This document shows positions 43,260 to 57,500 of a DNA stretch of 64,000 nt, one piece after another. Numbering within the stretch: the stretch's first letter is position 1; each line of letters opens with the position of its first letter. The notes under the pieces are model-generated. The model was not told where the DNA came from. It saw nothing but the letters and a program-made list of their open reading frames with translations, and made no database searches. Source of the DNA: Phytoseiulus persimilis (taxonomy: Eukaryota > Arthropoda > Arachnida > Mesostigmata > Phytoseiidae); the NCBI GenBank assembly GCA_037576195.1, contig CM075101.1, forward strand, positions 38,192,001 to 38,256,000, written 5' to 3'. Made by a program: the position numbers and the translations under genes.

Positions 43260-43510
43260 CACCCAGAGGTGTTTCCAGTCCGCTTGCTTGTCGTTCGCTT
43301 GCTCGCTTGCTTGCTGGGTCGTTCGGTCGGTCGGTCAGTCAGTCCGCCCAACGGTTTGCCGACTGTCGATTCGAGTCCGTCGCTCGCTCACACCGGCAGG
43401 GACTCCTTCGGTCAGTTGGCCCAGCAGCTAGCTAGGCTGCTGCTGCCGCCGGCCGGCTCATCAGCTTGCCAGTTGGCTACCGGCCTGCCTGCCGGCCTGC
43501 CTCACCACGG
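43260..43510. repeat. Tetranucleotide-rich low-complexity stretch
   Basis: Short runs of GCTT/CTTG, CGGT/CAGT and GCCT/GCCG units follow one another, such as CTTGCTTGCTGG, GGTCGGTCGGTCAGTCAG and CCTGCCTGCCGGCCTGCCT. Long frames here are by-products of the repeats. Confidence 0.7.
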
Positions 43511-44449
43511 AAAGCGTCAACAGGAGAGGAACAGCGGCTGTGGTGGCGGCACCAGCTTGGTCGGGCATTCGGTCTGTCTCGCAGTCAATCGGACGCCTGC
43601 CCGCCCTCCTGTCTGAATTGCCCGCTCCTCCTCTCACTCGGTGGGTCGCCTTGCCTCTGGGCAAACCAGTAGCGGCCCTGATCACCGGCGAAGCTGTCAT
43701 TGGTCGCGTTTCACTCAATCCACTCATCATTTTCACCATGATCATCGTTGCCATCATCGTGAGAAGTTGTGCTCCAGTGCTGGCCCTGTTGGATAGAGCC
43801 GGAAAATCTGTTTAAAGGAAGTGGAACAAATTCTGCCGGTTTTCCCGAATCACGCTTCTCACAAGTGACGACGACGACGGCGGCGAATAGAGCGACATCG
43901 TAGAGGAGTATCAGCGACAACCAGGAGAGTACCAACCTTGACAGAGGCGCCGACGACAAGTGAAGAGCCGCCAGTGGGAACAAAGCTTCAAAAACCTGTT
44001 CTCATAACGGCGGCCCAGCTGGAAGTGGACTGGTAATTCCACTGAAACAGGATCTTCATCCGCGCCTCCTGCAAGTTCTTCAGTGGCTTGACCCCAACGA
44101 CCACATCAACGGCCATGACATTATAGAGGAAGGCTGCCAGTCGTCGATGAGCAGGTGACAATTCCAAGAAGGAACGGACGAGCTTGACATAAACGGCCTA
44201 AACAATACTGCCAACGATCTCCACGAGTTCCTCGGCCTCCGGTCGAATCAGTTGCGGTGTTTGGTGAACAGTTCCCGGCGCTCTGCTGCTCAACTCTATC
44301 GACTGCCCCTACTGGGGTGAACCGGCCGAACAGATCGAGGTAAGTAGGAAACGTAACGCCCCTCCGATAGCATCATCCTCGCCCGAACCGCTCTGCCCGG
44401 AATACATAGTTACCTCTGATCTCAAATTCGAGTGCCGGAGAACGACTCT

Positions 44450-45590
44450 CTAGGCAGATTGAGAAGCAGTGCGCGTATCTTCGCTCAATCGATCGAGCGT
44501 GCCGACAGACGGCTCCCACAGGTGGTCAGATTTACTGTCGGATTTTACCGCGACTGTCATGACACCTTCGACTGCCCAGATGAGCATCCATTTCAACAAT
44601 TGTGTCGTAAAAGTTGCGGCGAACCCTAGATGTTGATGATATCCAACTAATTCGCAGTAGTTATTTCCTCTGAGGATCGGATGTTCTGATGACAGCGGCT
44701 GTTCGGTCGACGATTCATTGGAGTCATCGGAAATGATTGAGCCTCTGATCTGGAGTTTCAGTGGGCGGATGAGGTCTATCAGTTTGTTCCTTGCGCTCAT
44801 GCGAGCCAAAACTAAAAGTATCGACTTGCCGCCCTCATCTCGTTCCCTCAAGAACATCTGGATGCTCCGAACAAACTGCTCACGGAAATCGGCGCATTCT
44901 GTGTCACAATCCTCGCGGTTGTCGATTGGGCTGTGAGGTCACAGCTTCTGACGGAGGCATGTCGAGTCTATTGCTAGAGTCCAACGGGAGAAGTAGCGTG
45001 CGAACAAGAAGCAGGGTTTCTGGGATATCTGCTCTGTCCGAGATCATCGCGAAACACGTCTTCGTTGAAGATCCTTCCACGAATCTGAAGTTTTCCTGCA
45101 CTTCTTGCGGGAACCCCATGATGGCCATCTATGATAGGAGATGCTCCGACTCTATATCCCTTAGTGCTCGTTGGAACTCGGAGCTCTTCGAGTGATCCAG
45201 GGTTTGCATGAGCGGAGTTCAACCATCTCCGAGAGCTAGATATTTCAAGCTAGATATCTTCAAAGATTCAAGCACGAAGGTTCGGAAAGGGTGGTGAGCG
45301 GAAGCACAGAGCTGTTCCTACAGAAACGTAGAGCGGCACTGTGTTTCCGCGCCATCTCCTGGACCGTTGCAAAATTTCCAGAGGATTTTTGGGCGTCATT
45401 CAACAGTCGTATGAAGCTCTCGGCAATAGGCTGATCTCGGCAGTGACCTCGCGTTTCGGGTGTCGAGCCCATTGGGCGTATCGACTTGGAACGGTTTGTG
45501 ACGATCCAGCTTACTCGGTGGAAGAGCCGTGACAGGAAGCCACGGGCAGGCTCGTCTCCATTTGGATTCGCTTTCTTCGAGGAAGCTCAT
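44450..45590 (-). pseudogene. Patch of coding-like minus-strand fragments, unidentified
   Basis: Consecutive minus-strand fragments in changing frames look protein-like. Near 45460-45260 one reads AESFIRLLNDAQKSSGNF. At 45120-44904 another reads ISDRADIPETLLLVRTLLLP. At 44857-44660 a third reads KSILLVLARMSARNKLIDLI. Stops and frame changes separate them. I recognise no family. Chance or a decayed gene are both possible. Confidence 0.15.
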
Positions 45591-48489
45591 CGGAAACTCA
45601 GTTGTTCGCGCGTCTCCCGCTCGAGCAGATCAGACCCATGTTGCAATGACTACTTCGTCATCCTCGAAGAGTTGTGTGGAAACGTTCGGAAGCGTTTTGG
45701 TGTTTCTTTCGGGACAGTTCGCGCACTGGGTCTAGGCTGGAGAACGGCATTGGAAGCGGGATCATAGTTGTTCAGCTGTCTCAGCATTGAGGAGCAACAC
45801 GCAAGCCCGTTGTAACAAACATTTACATGTCGCTCACGAAGCAGCTAGGGAACAGCAAGCGCAGGGTTCCAAGCGATGCGATATTCGGATGATTCCACTG
45901 TACTGTGTCACGGTGTCAGGGAAGTGTTAACGGGAAAACCGTCGCCCGCAATCAATTATTGAATAACTCGTGGTATGAATGCGGCAATCGCAGTGCGACA
46001 AACAGACAGCGTCCTTCGACACGCGACTCTGAGGAAAGTATTTCGAGCATCCACGCTCTGCTCGTTTATTTCATCCGGAAGCGTTTGGCTGAAAACGGCT
46101 CCAGATGATCACGTGTCGGAGCTTCTTTCAAACCGTCGCAAACCTCAAATCGCGAGCAAAGCCTGATGCGGCGTCGAGGTTTCGGCAGGCTGGCGTGTAT
46201 TGCGTGAGCCGCCACCGCGGCTCTGTATTCACCAGGCGCCTCCGGAATGAACGAGGACACCGGAACAGAAACAAACTGACAGCTATGATCATCAAGGAGT
46301 TTGAGCTTCTCCAAGGCGCGGAAAGAGTAAACTCGGTGAACGCATGAACCCAAATGTTTCTGATATTCCGATTGTTAATCGCCGTTGCTCCGAAACGGTG
46401 TACTCGCCGGCCGCCTCTCTAATTACGATCGGCGTGAGCACAGGCGATAGATTCAGCATAAACAACACTCGTGAGCATTAGCAGAGAAAAAAACTCGTGC
46501 AACTCGATTAGGCAACCACAGCGATCCACCTTGAAAAGAACCCGCCGAGAAGGAACGACGCACCACGTGTTCATTAGGCTGGTCTTAGAATCGCGCGAGA
46601 TGTTTTCACATCGTTTCCCTTCCACGTACTCTTGTGTCTCGCAGAACTCATACTGTCGCTCCATGATGCATTCCAGAGACGACGGCCACAGCGGAAGCGT
46701 CGGCAGAATCTCGCAGTTTGAGTTCAGAATACCTGTATGTTTTCACTGCGGAGTTTTGATTTCCATTCAGTGCCGTGGCTCGCGTTACGATTGCCACGAA
46801 TTTTCCTGAGAGTTCGGCGCTGTTTTACTTGGATCTCTTCCGTGGAACGGGGGAAGCCGCTTCGTTTTGGAGACGGGCTGAAATTTTGTGCAGCTCTTTC
46901 CCTGGATCCGAATCCGTTGTCCCGGATCGCTGTCCCGCGCCCGCTGCGGTAGCAGGAATTATTGAGGAGGGCTGATGGTGTTGACCCGATGTCCCCGCTA
47001 TTGTGGCTGCGGTGGCCGAGGAAAGTTTCCCAACTCTGAGCACTGCAATTTGCTATCAATTAGCGTTGGGTTCGTCGTGATCGCTCTTGCCTATCGGATC
47101 TACAAGCCCCTCGATTGGCTCCGGAGGGTCGGCCGCGGGCTGGCTGGCTAGGTCTCTGGGTCGAGAGGTTGGCAACGGTTCAGACTCACGCAACGGTCCT
47201 GGCTACTGCCGTCGAGAGGTTTTCCTTGTGTTTTCGTCTAGAGGCCTCGGGATCATTTTGATGAGGTCTTTTCCCCTCTTCCATCTTCCACCTCTCAAGT
47301 GTCGTGGCAGCTATGACGGCGGTAGCAGCAGCAGCAATCCAACCAACTTGCGAGTTCCTTGGATTTCTCTGATTGAGTTGCCGGGTGAGCGGGAGGGCAG
47401 CGGTCAGGACCGTTCTCCCTGTGCTCAAACTTGGAACGAGAGCCATTCGCAGGGTTTATGGAAGATGATAGTTCCGAAGCCTCAGAGTAGGCATGGGCAA
47501 AAGCAAAGTCTCCCCCACCTTCACCGTGGCTGCACCGCACGTCTCAACTCCGAGACTCTTGGAGCTCGAATCCCCGAACGAGTCGTCGAGTTTCGTTGTG
47601 TTCGCGGTGCGGTGTTGTCCGTCTACATTGACTGACCGTCCTGGGCCCTTGCCGCCTTTGCTTGTGCTCGCGATTCGCTTCTTTTTTGAATCCGTGCCTT
47701 TCTCCCACTTCTTCGCTCCGGGGCGGCCGGCTGTCTCCTGCCGGGGCCCCCACCCCACCACGAATCGAAGACGAAGTTGGGCACGCCATGTCCTCGACAT
47801 GCACGGTCATCGCATGACGGCAAGTCTGATTTCCGAACAGGGCTCGGTCGTTCTAATCGACCCTTGAAAGCGTCTCGGCTCCCCGCTAGCTCTATCCCCT
47901 CCCTACCCATCGTCTACCGCCGCTTGGCTGCGTCACTGGAGCAGCTGTGTCGTCACCTGTCGACCCATCAAACGAAGCGAGCGTCCTGCGATCTCGAGCC
48001 AGTCGTTGCTCCGCCGGCAAACAGTTGGACCGGCCTACAGTCCTCCTGCAGCGGAAAGCAGCGGACTCAGCACCAAGACACGCTTTTTGTTGCGTACGGC
48101 GTATGCCCACGTATTCCTGGCGTCACTCAGTCATCCAGGCGTTCCAGTCTGCCCGACCGCCTATGAGCCTGTTTGCCTGCAAGGAGCAGCCGTCGCCAAC
48201 GAGATGGCAACTCGGCAAACGAACAAAACCCACTGACCAGGGAACAACGAATACCAAGAGAGGGATTGCTTTCTATTTTATGGCCAGCGGCAATGAAACA
48301 GTGACGTTGAGCGACTGACAAAAGAAGCCCGGTCCGCTGGTCGGTGGGTCTCTCACACCCGTTCGGTGAATCCGAAGACAAAACCAATGACGACAAACCA
48401 CAAAAACATTAGACCTCCGCTGCAGCGGCTCGCCGATGCTGCAAACGAGAACCTATCGGGAAACAGGAGTTGATTGTGGTCGTCTCTTC

Positions 48490-48515
48490 GGGGGGGGGGG
48501 GGGGGGGGGGGGGGG
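48490..48515 (+). repeat. Poly-G tract (26 G)
   Basis: Uninterrupted run of 26 guanines in the gene-poor right half, the second such tract in the window. Confidence 0.9.
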
Positions 48516-51500
48516 AGGGATCGGGCTCAGTAGCGAAACACAGAGCGACGAACGGGGAGCGGGAGCCAGCCGGAAGAACTCGTTCTGGCCAGATGCATTG
48601 ATACGACGAGCGTACGGAGCCAAAGAGGAGGAAAGAACACACGACCCCGTCATGCGTTCCACATGTAGAACGGCACAGCCGGCAATAAGATCATCGTTGC
48701 CTCTCGAGAAACTCGATCCGGAAACAGCGAGCGACAACCGACTGTCTGATGTTGTCCAACAGCTTCGTCGTTTTCGCTCTCCGGTCGCTTTTGTTGCTCA
48801 GCCGCTGGGTGGAACGGCCGGCCGGCCGCCATCCGTCCGACTGGCCGACTTTTCCTTTCCTTCTCGCGCTGCTCTGATTCGGATGAACTTACGCGCTGAA
48901 AAAAGCGGGAGAGCAAGATGAACTCACAGGCAGAGCGCGGAGACGAGACGAAGCTGCAGTGGCGTGTTGGCGGGGAAACATTCTATGCGGGAGAGCTCGC
49001 GCTCGGGGGACGTCGGAGACGAGGGCAACGGGCGGAGAGAGAATCGGAGGCGAACACATCATCTGTGGCTCGTGCATTGTGTTCATGGTTTGCGTCAAAG
49101 GAATCGCGCCGGCCGAAAAAATTATAATCCACCCTCTAGACTTCACCTTTGTTGTCAGCATGCTCGCTGGCCGCGTCGTTTTTTTCTTCCCAGCGTGAGC
49201 CGAACTGGACAACGATCGATGTACGCAAACTGAGTGCTCGAGTGCACGTGGACAGGTTTTTCAGATGACTCCCCGTGCAGGCCCAAGAAGCCCGTCGAGC
49301 AGCCGACGCTGGGACCGTGAAAGCGGTCTGGCAGCGTCGACTCCATCCTATTCATGATACAAAACACTGCGATTGAGATAACTTGGCAGTTCTGGCATCA
49401 ATGACAGCTGCTGTGGCTGGCAGCTCTGTTACCGTTACGATTCGGTTCGAATCGGTTGGTCGCTCGGTACCTCAGCCGTTGCTGTGGGGTTCCGGTGCCG
49501 TTCTCCCGATTCCCGCGGTTTCGGCCACTTCTACGATCCCAAGCTCGGCTTGCCGCGAGCGGCGAAATAACAACAGACCCCACGGTGAGTTTCCAGATGG
49601 CCGCCGGTTAGCGCTTTCGCTCAACGTATTTCGCTCGGCTCATCTCCTTCTGTCAAGCTCCTTTGCTGTCGATTCGAACGTCCTTTGTTGCTTGTGTTAG
49701 CGGCACAGCAACTTTCCGCTTCTTCGAGTTGTCTCGATCAAAGCTCGAACTTTCGATAAACGGCAACAAGATTAATCTTTCGTCCCAGAAGCCTTGCATG
49801 GAGCCGCTGCGGCGGGCCGAACGGATTCTCTCGAAGGTTCATTCATTCCTCCGGCGGAGATCCTCCAGCGAGACTCAATGGAAATTGAGGGAGCTGTTCA
49901 TCCCCGCTCCAGCCACTAGATATCGCCGAGTCTATCTCGGCTGGGAATCCTCCGCGTCGAAGTCTCGCTAATTCCAGCGATTTCTGTCCTCGATTTCTTT
50001 CTTACCACCAGAACACCTGGCCAGCGCAGTGGTCAGAACGGATTGCTCTTGTACCGCCATGAACGGAACACTTGTGATGATCCGAAGACCGAACGGCTCC
50101 GTGACGTGCGTCGAGTGAGGTTGGGATAGCTTGACTTGAATATTGACGTTCTCTCCTTCTCGCCAGTCTCAGTGTGAATTTCTACCGCGAGCGAGCGCGA
50201 AGAATGACTCGCGACCGCGTTTTTCCGGGCTGGAATGGACCAAATTCGTCGACAAACGGAGAAACAGGTGGCCTGAACAGATAGTATGCTCCTATTGTGT
50301 ACTGATTTAAATGAGTAGCGATTCCAGAACTAACAGTGAAGAGAGTGAATCCGCTCCCTGAGAGCTGATGCGTTGGCGGAACCAATCATGATCGAAGCTC
50401 GTGACCGAACTCAAAATCAGACTGTCCCCGTTCAGTCAAGCGTGGGAGAAGCGGCCACACTCAAAGACCCGTCGAACCAAAGGAGCCGCGGAATTCACGT
50501 AGGCGCATTCCCTGAACACAGGAGACGCCTACCCGCACTTTGCATTCATGATGTTTCTCCTCCCAGATGCCGTCGTAGTCGCCGGGAGGGCCGCTGCCGT
50601 CGTTGTTGCTCGTCTGTCGACTTGTGTTCCTGGGCTATCCGAGTGAATTTTCCACGGCTCGGAAAGAGGAAAATTAGAGCGAGAATCTCCAGACGACAAG
50701 TTCGCACCGCTGACGTGCTTGAAACACTGCAGAGAGGGTCCGCGTATTATGCCACTTGTCCTTCATCTGGATTTCCCCCGGAACGACCCCTTGCCGCCCT
50801 CCTCACCTATCGTCGATAACGAAACTTGAAGAACAGATTCTCTCTGTCTTGAACTGGATGATGGCGGCACGGAGCAAAGCTGCTGCAGCCGCCACCGCTA
50901 CGCGAGAGTATTATCCACCGGTAGCGTTCTCAGGTTACTTTGCTATTTGCTGAGCAGACTCCGCGTTCACTATCGTTTCTCCACGAGGCTAGTCGGAAAG
51001 GAGCTTGCTTACGCCGGTGCCACTGGTTCCTCCTCGTAATTCCCGCCCGCCCTCGACATCGCTTGAGTGGCCGTCATCGAGCGGACCCAACTACTGGCCG
51101 TCGAATCGCTGAGACGCCCGTCAAGTTTACCTCGTTCGTGAATTGGCCTACAGATTCCATCAGATTGGGCCATCCCTCATGAAATTTCGAAGATTTCGAG
51201 CTCCTAGGACGACTCCTCCGTCGGGGCGATCCATTGAACTCGGAATACGCCTTCCCGAACAGCTCGAAAGACGTCGGCGCATGCGAGTCGAGCCAGTCGT
51301 TTTGATGTGACCTCGCTGAATTCGCGCTCCGGTCGGTCAGTCTGTCATCCGTTTGAGGATTTCTGTCTCATCAAATACCGGCCGACTTTGACCGAAACGA
51401 TGTCCTCAGCACCTGTGTAACATCGGTCGAAACTGTGAAACGTCGACGCTCAGTCACGGTCGCGCTCGCACTCCAAGGCGAAAACGGTGACCATATCGTA

Positions 51501-54500
51501 AATCAGTAGCGTGTTCTGTACGCTAGTCGATTTACAATCCTGTATCGGACCGCTAACGATGGAAATCGGGAGAACTTCCGGATTCACAAATCAATGGATG
51601 AACTGTCCTCGGCTAGCTTGTTGCAAACACCACCTGAACATTGAGATTTCAAGATGCCGTTCGTTAGTTTGGGAGCGCTTGAATTGCATCCGGTCCGCTG
51701 GTCCGTCGGTCGGTCGGCCGGTGCGCTAGCTGACACTAACGTAGTTCGTACACACGATGATGTCACGTTCGTTTTGGAAGAGCCTCTTCTGAGAATGGCT
51801 CGCCATCAGGGAATCCCGCGTTCGTGGAAGAGTTCGTCCCGCTGCCTTCGATGTGCGCTGTGGGTGCTCTTCTCGCTTTTGCTCTCCTGGATGTAACAAT
51901 TCGTGATTTCTTGTCACAATGATTTTCCTGGGTATTTCGCTGGGATCAAACGTTATGTGACACGACTGGAGGAAAACGATTCTGTTTCCTCCTCGCCCGA
52001 AACTTCTCTCTTCGGCTTGTCGCAAACTCAATCAGACGCCGCGGAAACGAACAAAATATTTCATTCAGCGACGGGTGGAACGCGCCGCTGAGGGCATTCA
52101 AGAGTCTCCGCGTGCTCCTACTGCAATGTTTTGAATGGCACTTCGTCCCTCGGTGCGGAAAGACAGTTTTTTTTTTCATGCGAGGTCGATAACGTGATCT
52201 GTCAGATGTGGACGTTCCCAGATCGAGCAACAACAGGCGATTGGGAAAAAAAACTATGCTCAAACGTGATATGCCCGTTATACGACGCTCGATTCGAGGG
52301 TGTTCGGAGAGGATTCTCAGTTGACATCATTCGTAGGTGAGTCGGAACGCTCTTTGTAGGATCAAAGGAGATCACCACGCAGCGATCGCATTCGGAAAAT
52401 TCGGAAAATCCAGTATTCATAGAGAGCATCAACTGATTGATTAAAGCTTGACCTCGGGTTCGGGCCCAGGGAGCTGATTTCCGAGAGGCTCCGAAATTGT
52501 CTCCGAATCCCGAATGCTAATTTCAGTAGAATTCAATTATCGTCTCAGCGTCCAAGGAAAAAGAGGCCTCCACAAAGTCCACTGCGCGGAAGTCTGGCTA
52601 TGCAGGAGTAATTTCACATTCCGGAGCAACTAACAGCGCGCTCGCGGAGTCAGTTGACTGCCTCTGAACTCATGTTGAATCCGCTCAATCCTTCAGCTAC
52701 TGGAACTAGGAGCATTTCAAAGCAACGCGCTTGATCCTGACAGCCGATGTTTAGGAGACTCACTGGAGGCGATCCATTCCTGGAGAATTGTAGCGCTCCG
52801 CAACAGCTGAGACCGTCGCCCCACCCCCTTCCCCCCTATCTTCCTCCGCTCTCGACTCAATCTAGCGAGGGCTCGAAGAGCGGTTCCGCGCACTGCGCAG
52901 ACATGGATCTAGAGCTTGTTTCCCACATTCGCTTGAACGTTTTCGACGTTCGAGTTCATTCCCCGAAACTCACATGAACAGCCGGTTCACCGTCATTGAG
53001 CACGGTCGTGTCTGATTTGTTTCAACTCGGAAGCTCGGGTACACTATGCTCCTAATATCGTCCACTCGATTTGCCTTGCGTAACTCCTCAAATTCCATGC
53101 AGCACGCTCTACGTTGTTCATCACTGTTGTCTCGAATGATGAACCGAACATCAGCAGCATTGATCCGGAACAAAACCAAGAAAAACGATGGTTCACAGCT
53201 GCTACGGAGTTCATATGTGTCGGGAAATCTTGCAGGGCCCAGCACCATGCTGATTCGTCCTTCCCCGTCAGGTTTCAACTTGGCATTAGCCTCCTCATGC
53301 GCTGCCACCTGAACTCAATCGTCGGAGGGTCTAGAATTCAGCCAACTTTGATTCATTCTCATTTTTCATAAGTGAACTGGATCCCATTTCGACTATCGAT
53401 TGCAACCGTAAAGGCTCGCGTAACTCCGTCTCTCCCGAAAGTCCGTTCCATAGTTGAGTTGCAATAACGTTCACCCTGCAGCAGGATTGAAGATGTTCAA
53501 ATCAAGAATATCGCTGCTCAGCTCGACGACGGCCTCATGAGAGCGCATCATTAGAACATCATCCATGAGCAGTGCATCAGTCACAGCTTTTCAGTCGGAA
53601 ATCCATCCCCTCTGCGGCCTTCTTGTTAATTGATGGCGAATTGCTACGGGATGTCGCGGAATTCCCCGAATTTCACAAAGTCCGCACTCGAGGTTCAATT
53701 TCGCATCAGAGCAGCCGGAAGAAACAAGTTTCGAAGTTGCTGCAGACAGCACCTGCGGTGGAATATTTACAGAAACTCCTGGGCAGCGATCGGCATCGCG
53801 GGTTCGGTGGCCTGATCGGGCCCCTAGACCCTGTGCGCACTTCATACGTCTAGGTCGTTGCAACACCAGCTCCTCTTTGTTGACGTTGTCCCAGTTTCTT
53901 GTTCGTTCACACTCTGTCCGGTTCGAGATCCATGCGTAATGTCCCTCCTCGCTCGGGAGCTGCAGGCTGTTTTCACAGCGTGTATTCGCCTCAAACTGAT
54001 CTTGGCACCGTATTGACGAGGCATTCGGCAACGGAGAAGGAGCGAGACATGCGGGTCACTTCGCTTACCGTCGTCATCGGTTAGTAGTGGAAGAAGCGTA
54101 AGCAATCTAACCGGTCAGAACATGGAAGAAACTCGGAACGAGTAGAGCCCCCTCTCCAGGGACGAGGGGTATTCCCAGGCATTCCGTTACTGATCCGTTA
54201 GTTTCCCCGGGCTCCGGGTTCACATTCTGTAGAACGATTAATTGGGAGACCGAACTTCATATATCGATTCCCCGAGTCGGCGCCTATTTTGGTGCGCACC
54301 GAAAAACAAAGTCGACCTGGCATGTTGGGGGGAGGACGTGTCTGTTCCTCGAAGGCGTCAGACCGATCTGCTCCGAACGTCGCCAACGCGAATTCATTGT
54401 GCTTTCCGATTCCCCTTGCCCGGGCTCCCTTCACGCTTGGCCGGGTCGGTAGCTATTCGTGCTTGTGGTCCTCATGGGCCAGGGATCATCCTGGTCGCCC

Positions 54501-57500
54501 TGACTGCTGTGGGTGTCGAGGTCTCCTCTCGATTCGACAGTACCGCCCGCCGACTGCTCCCTTAGTCTTTAGATCAATTAGCACACCCAGAAAGCGTGTT
54601 GTTCCTCGGTTGGCTCACTGGCTTGCTAACAACGGCCAGCCCACTTCGTATTCCCCTCACCCCGGCGTTGCGTCCGAGGGCTCATTTACTCCGGAGCTTA
54701 GCAGGGAAGAGGAAAAAAAGCTTCCAAGTTCCTCGTCTCGACGACGACGGGAGACCTGTGTTCAATGAGGACAGGGGAATCAATTGAAAGCGAATGAATG
54801 GCGAAGACTAGTCGGCACAGACTGAGCCGCCTGAGATTGCCGTGCAGCGCGTCGTCTGAACGCTTCACTTACGGATGGGCGCCGACATGAAACACTTATA
54901 GTGTACGAATGGCATGCAAGGCTACCTTATTGATAAATCGAGTTAGCTAGTCGGAGTATCGGAGGAAACAGGGCCCTCCTGTGGAGCGAGATTCCAACTG
55001 GTGTGATGTAACGATACGCCGCGCGGCGCACAATGGCTTCGACGACGAGGGGCCCCTGCCCCCAAACTCTTAGACGGGAAGCACCTCCAGCTCGAGTTTC
55101 CTGCGCTCAGTACTAATCCTCACCCGGATCAACAGCTGCACAGTCATTGCTGGCTGTTCCCCTCGAAAGCCACTTGTTCTAATTAGATGCATGCGTGCGT
55201 GCTTACGCGTCCTCGCTCGGACCCCTGCGCGGATTCTAACGCGGGAATTCCCTTGAATTCGTCCCTGACCCTTGTGTTCGCCCGTTTGCCTCGTCGTCGC
55301 CCTCCATTGTGGGACATCGGGCTCTATTACGTCAGCCCCGCGTACGTCGCGGAAAGTCGTACCCGTAGCTTTGTCCTCAACGATCGCAGTCGCGAAAAGA
55401 CTCCCGAAGGAGTCACTCCCGCCCCGGCTTCCGCCGCTGCGATCCTCAACGCCCTCGATGACCAACACAGGATGCTCCTCGCCCAACTAGTGTCGGGCGA
55501 AATTCACTCTCTTGTTTCGATTGCTCGCTTTTCCTCATATATCCCGTCAGGTGTTCTTTGTTCAAGGTTGTTCGATGTCCGCTGTGCTTCTTCTACGTGA
55601 CATAGTTTGAATTTACGCCGTCGCTCTCGATACGAGCTCAGACGTTGGCGGGAAATAGAGCGCGACCCTCGTTCTCCTAGGGGGGACATTGTCTGAAAAC
55701 CATAAGCCACGCACGTTAGTTATTCGATGGAGGTGTGGCGTCACAGCTTCTTTGGATCGTGGAGAGACTCTCGGGGAACGGGCGATCTCCTGGAACGGAA
55801 TGATTCAAGAACTCTATGCGTCATTTTTTCTCCGTTGCCCAGAATGCCTACAATGATGGGGGCGAAGTCGTAGAACGAAAACTGGAAGTTGTGGACCGGC
55901 TTCAAGCAACCTTCTTCACACGCCATTAGGGCCGTGGACGGTGATGTTCGGCTTGTGGGGAACCCCGATCGGAATTCTCGCAATTACACCACCAGCTTGA
56001 TCTCTCCGGCCGACGATGGAGTCGAATGTCTACAATCGAGTCTTCAGAGTCCACCGCAATATCCCCCCATGCAATGATTCGAGAATTTCGCGCGGAGTTG
56101 TAGATCGATTCGCATCAGCTGGCGGTCGAGTTTCTGCCCAAGAGAGAGGTTGTGTTCACTTTCTTCCGATCCTCTCGAGCGATGCTGTTGGCAACCAGTG
56201 CTCGACATCTTCATATCCGTTTGCTCCGGAATTCTCTTGGATTATTATCGGCTGATAGCGGAGCTGTATTTTATGGCGTGGTGATTGGACATTCGGCGAT
56301 GCGAGATCCTAGGAGCGAGGCTTCTTGCGGCAACATCCTTCCGAGCATTTCCAGATCAATGGCTCGTGGTAGTTTGTGGTGATGAGTGCGAGAGGAGTTA
56401 TTGGAAAGAATCCTACTCGAATATGTGATGGATGGGCTGCGATGAATAGAGCATAGAGAACTTCCAATCGGAGCGGTTCCGAGTTTTGTGCCGTATGATT
56501 TCCTCAGAGAGACCTGTCGTGGCCCGGTGATTGGTCACAACTTTGAGCGTGATTTCAGACGGTTTCTCAAACTAGCAGTAGACCTATAAATCGAAGAATT
56601 ATCTCAAGAACATCACTCTATGTCAGAAGCTCCTCCAGTGGCAACGTCCCGGAGCACTTCAGGAACTCTGAACGGAGTGACCACCGGAAATCTGACTCCT
56701 AAGACATTCCCATTCACCAAGAGTCACCATTGAAACACGAGCCGGCGTCAATATTCCGGAAGCTCAATGAAATAGAGAACAGTTCCGCTCAGAAGGTCGA
56801 TGACCGGGGAGGAACTTATGTCGGACGAGGAGCCCAGGGTCGCTTGCGACCCATCGAAAGAAACGGTGATGTCCATTGTCTCTTGCGGTTCCGACTCAGC
56901 GTCGCCTGCCTCTACTCCGAGTCGGCGGCACACTGAAATTTCCTCTCGAGTCTGACGAATCGATGAGCACAAGGGCGAAACAAAGAAAAACTTATTAGCG
57001 CTGGCTCTCAACATTTTTCGGCGAAACGCAGAATTGTGAGTCATACTGGAGTTTATCATCTACGGCAATCAGCATTGGAAGCCATAGATGCCGATATGGT
57101 ATCCACGTTCTTCTTGGTTCTTGTAGCTCCTCTCTCACCTTAAATCACTCTCCAGGGGAAGCGAGGCCGAAATGACACATGGATGGATCGGCAACTTTGC
57201 CGAGATCCAGGAAGGTTGAGCCGTTTTGAGTTTGAAATCGAAGTGTGATCTTGCGCTCAAAGGGGCAACGATCCGAGAGCTGAAACACATCGACGACGTG
57301 AGATGACAATTCCCTCGAAACGGACTCAAGTTCGCTGTGGAACCCGCTATTGGATCAGCCGGCAGAAGATCCTGTTCTACATGATCGGTGAACAGCTCTG
57401 GCATCCTGTGAAATGCGTTAGCTGGCCGCGAATTTGACTCTGGCGCGCCTTGAACAGGTTCTTAAAGGCATATCCATTGGGGGCGAGAAACGAGCCGGAG

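Noticed and set aside
49161..49196. Short ATG frame MLAGRVVFFFPA followed by GTGAGC, with ATTATAAT and TCAG upstream
   Set aside because: The ATG would lie at the transcription start with no leader, and the peptide has no supporting features.
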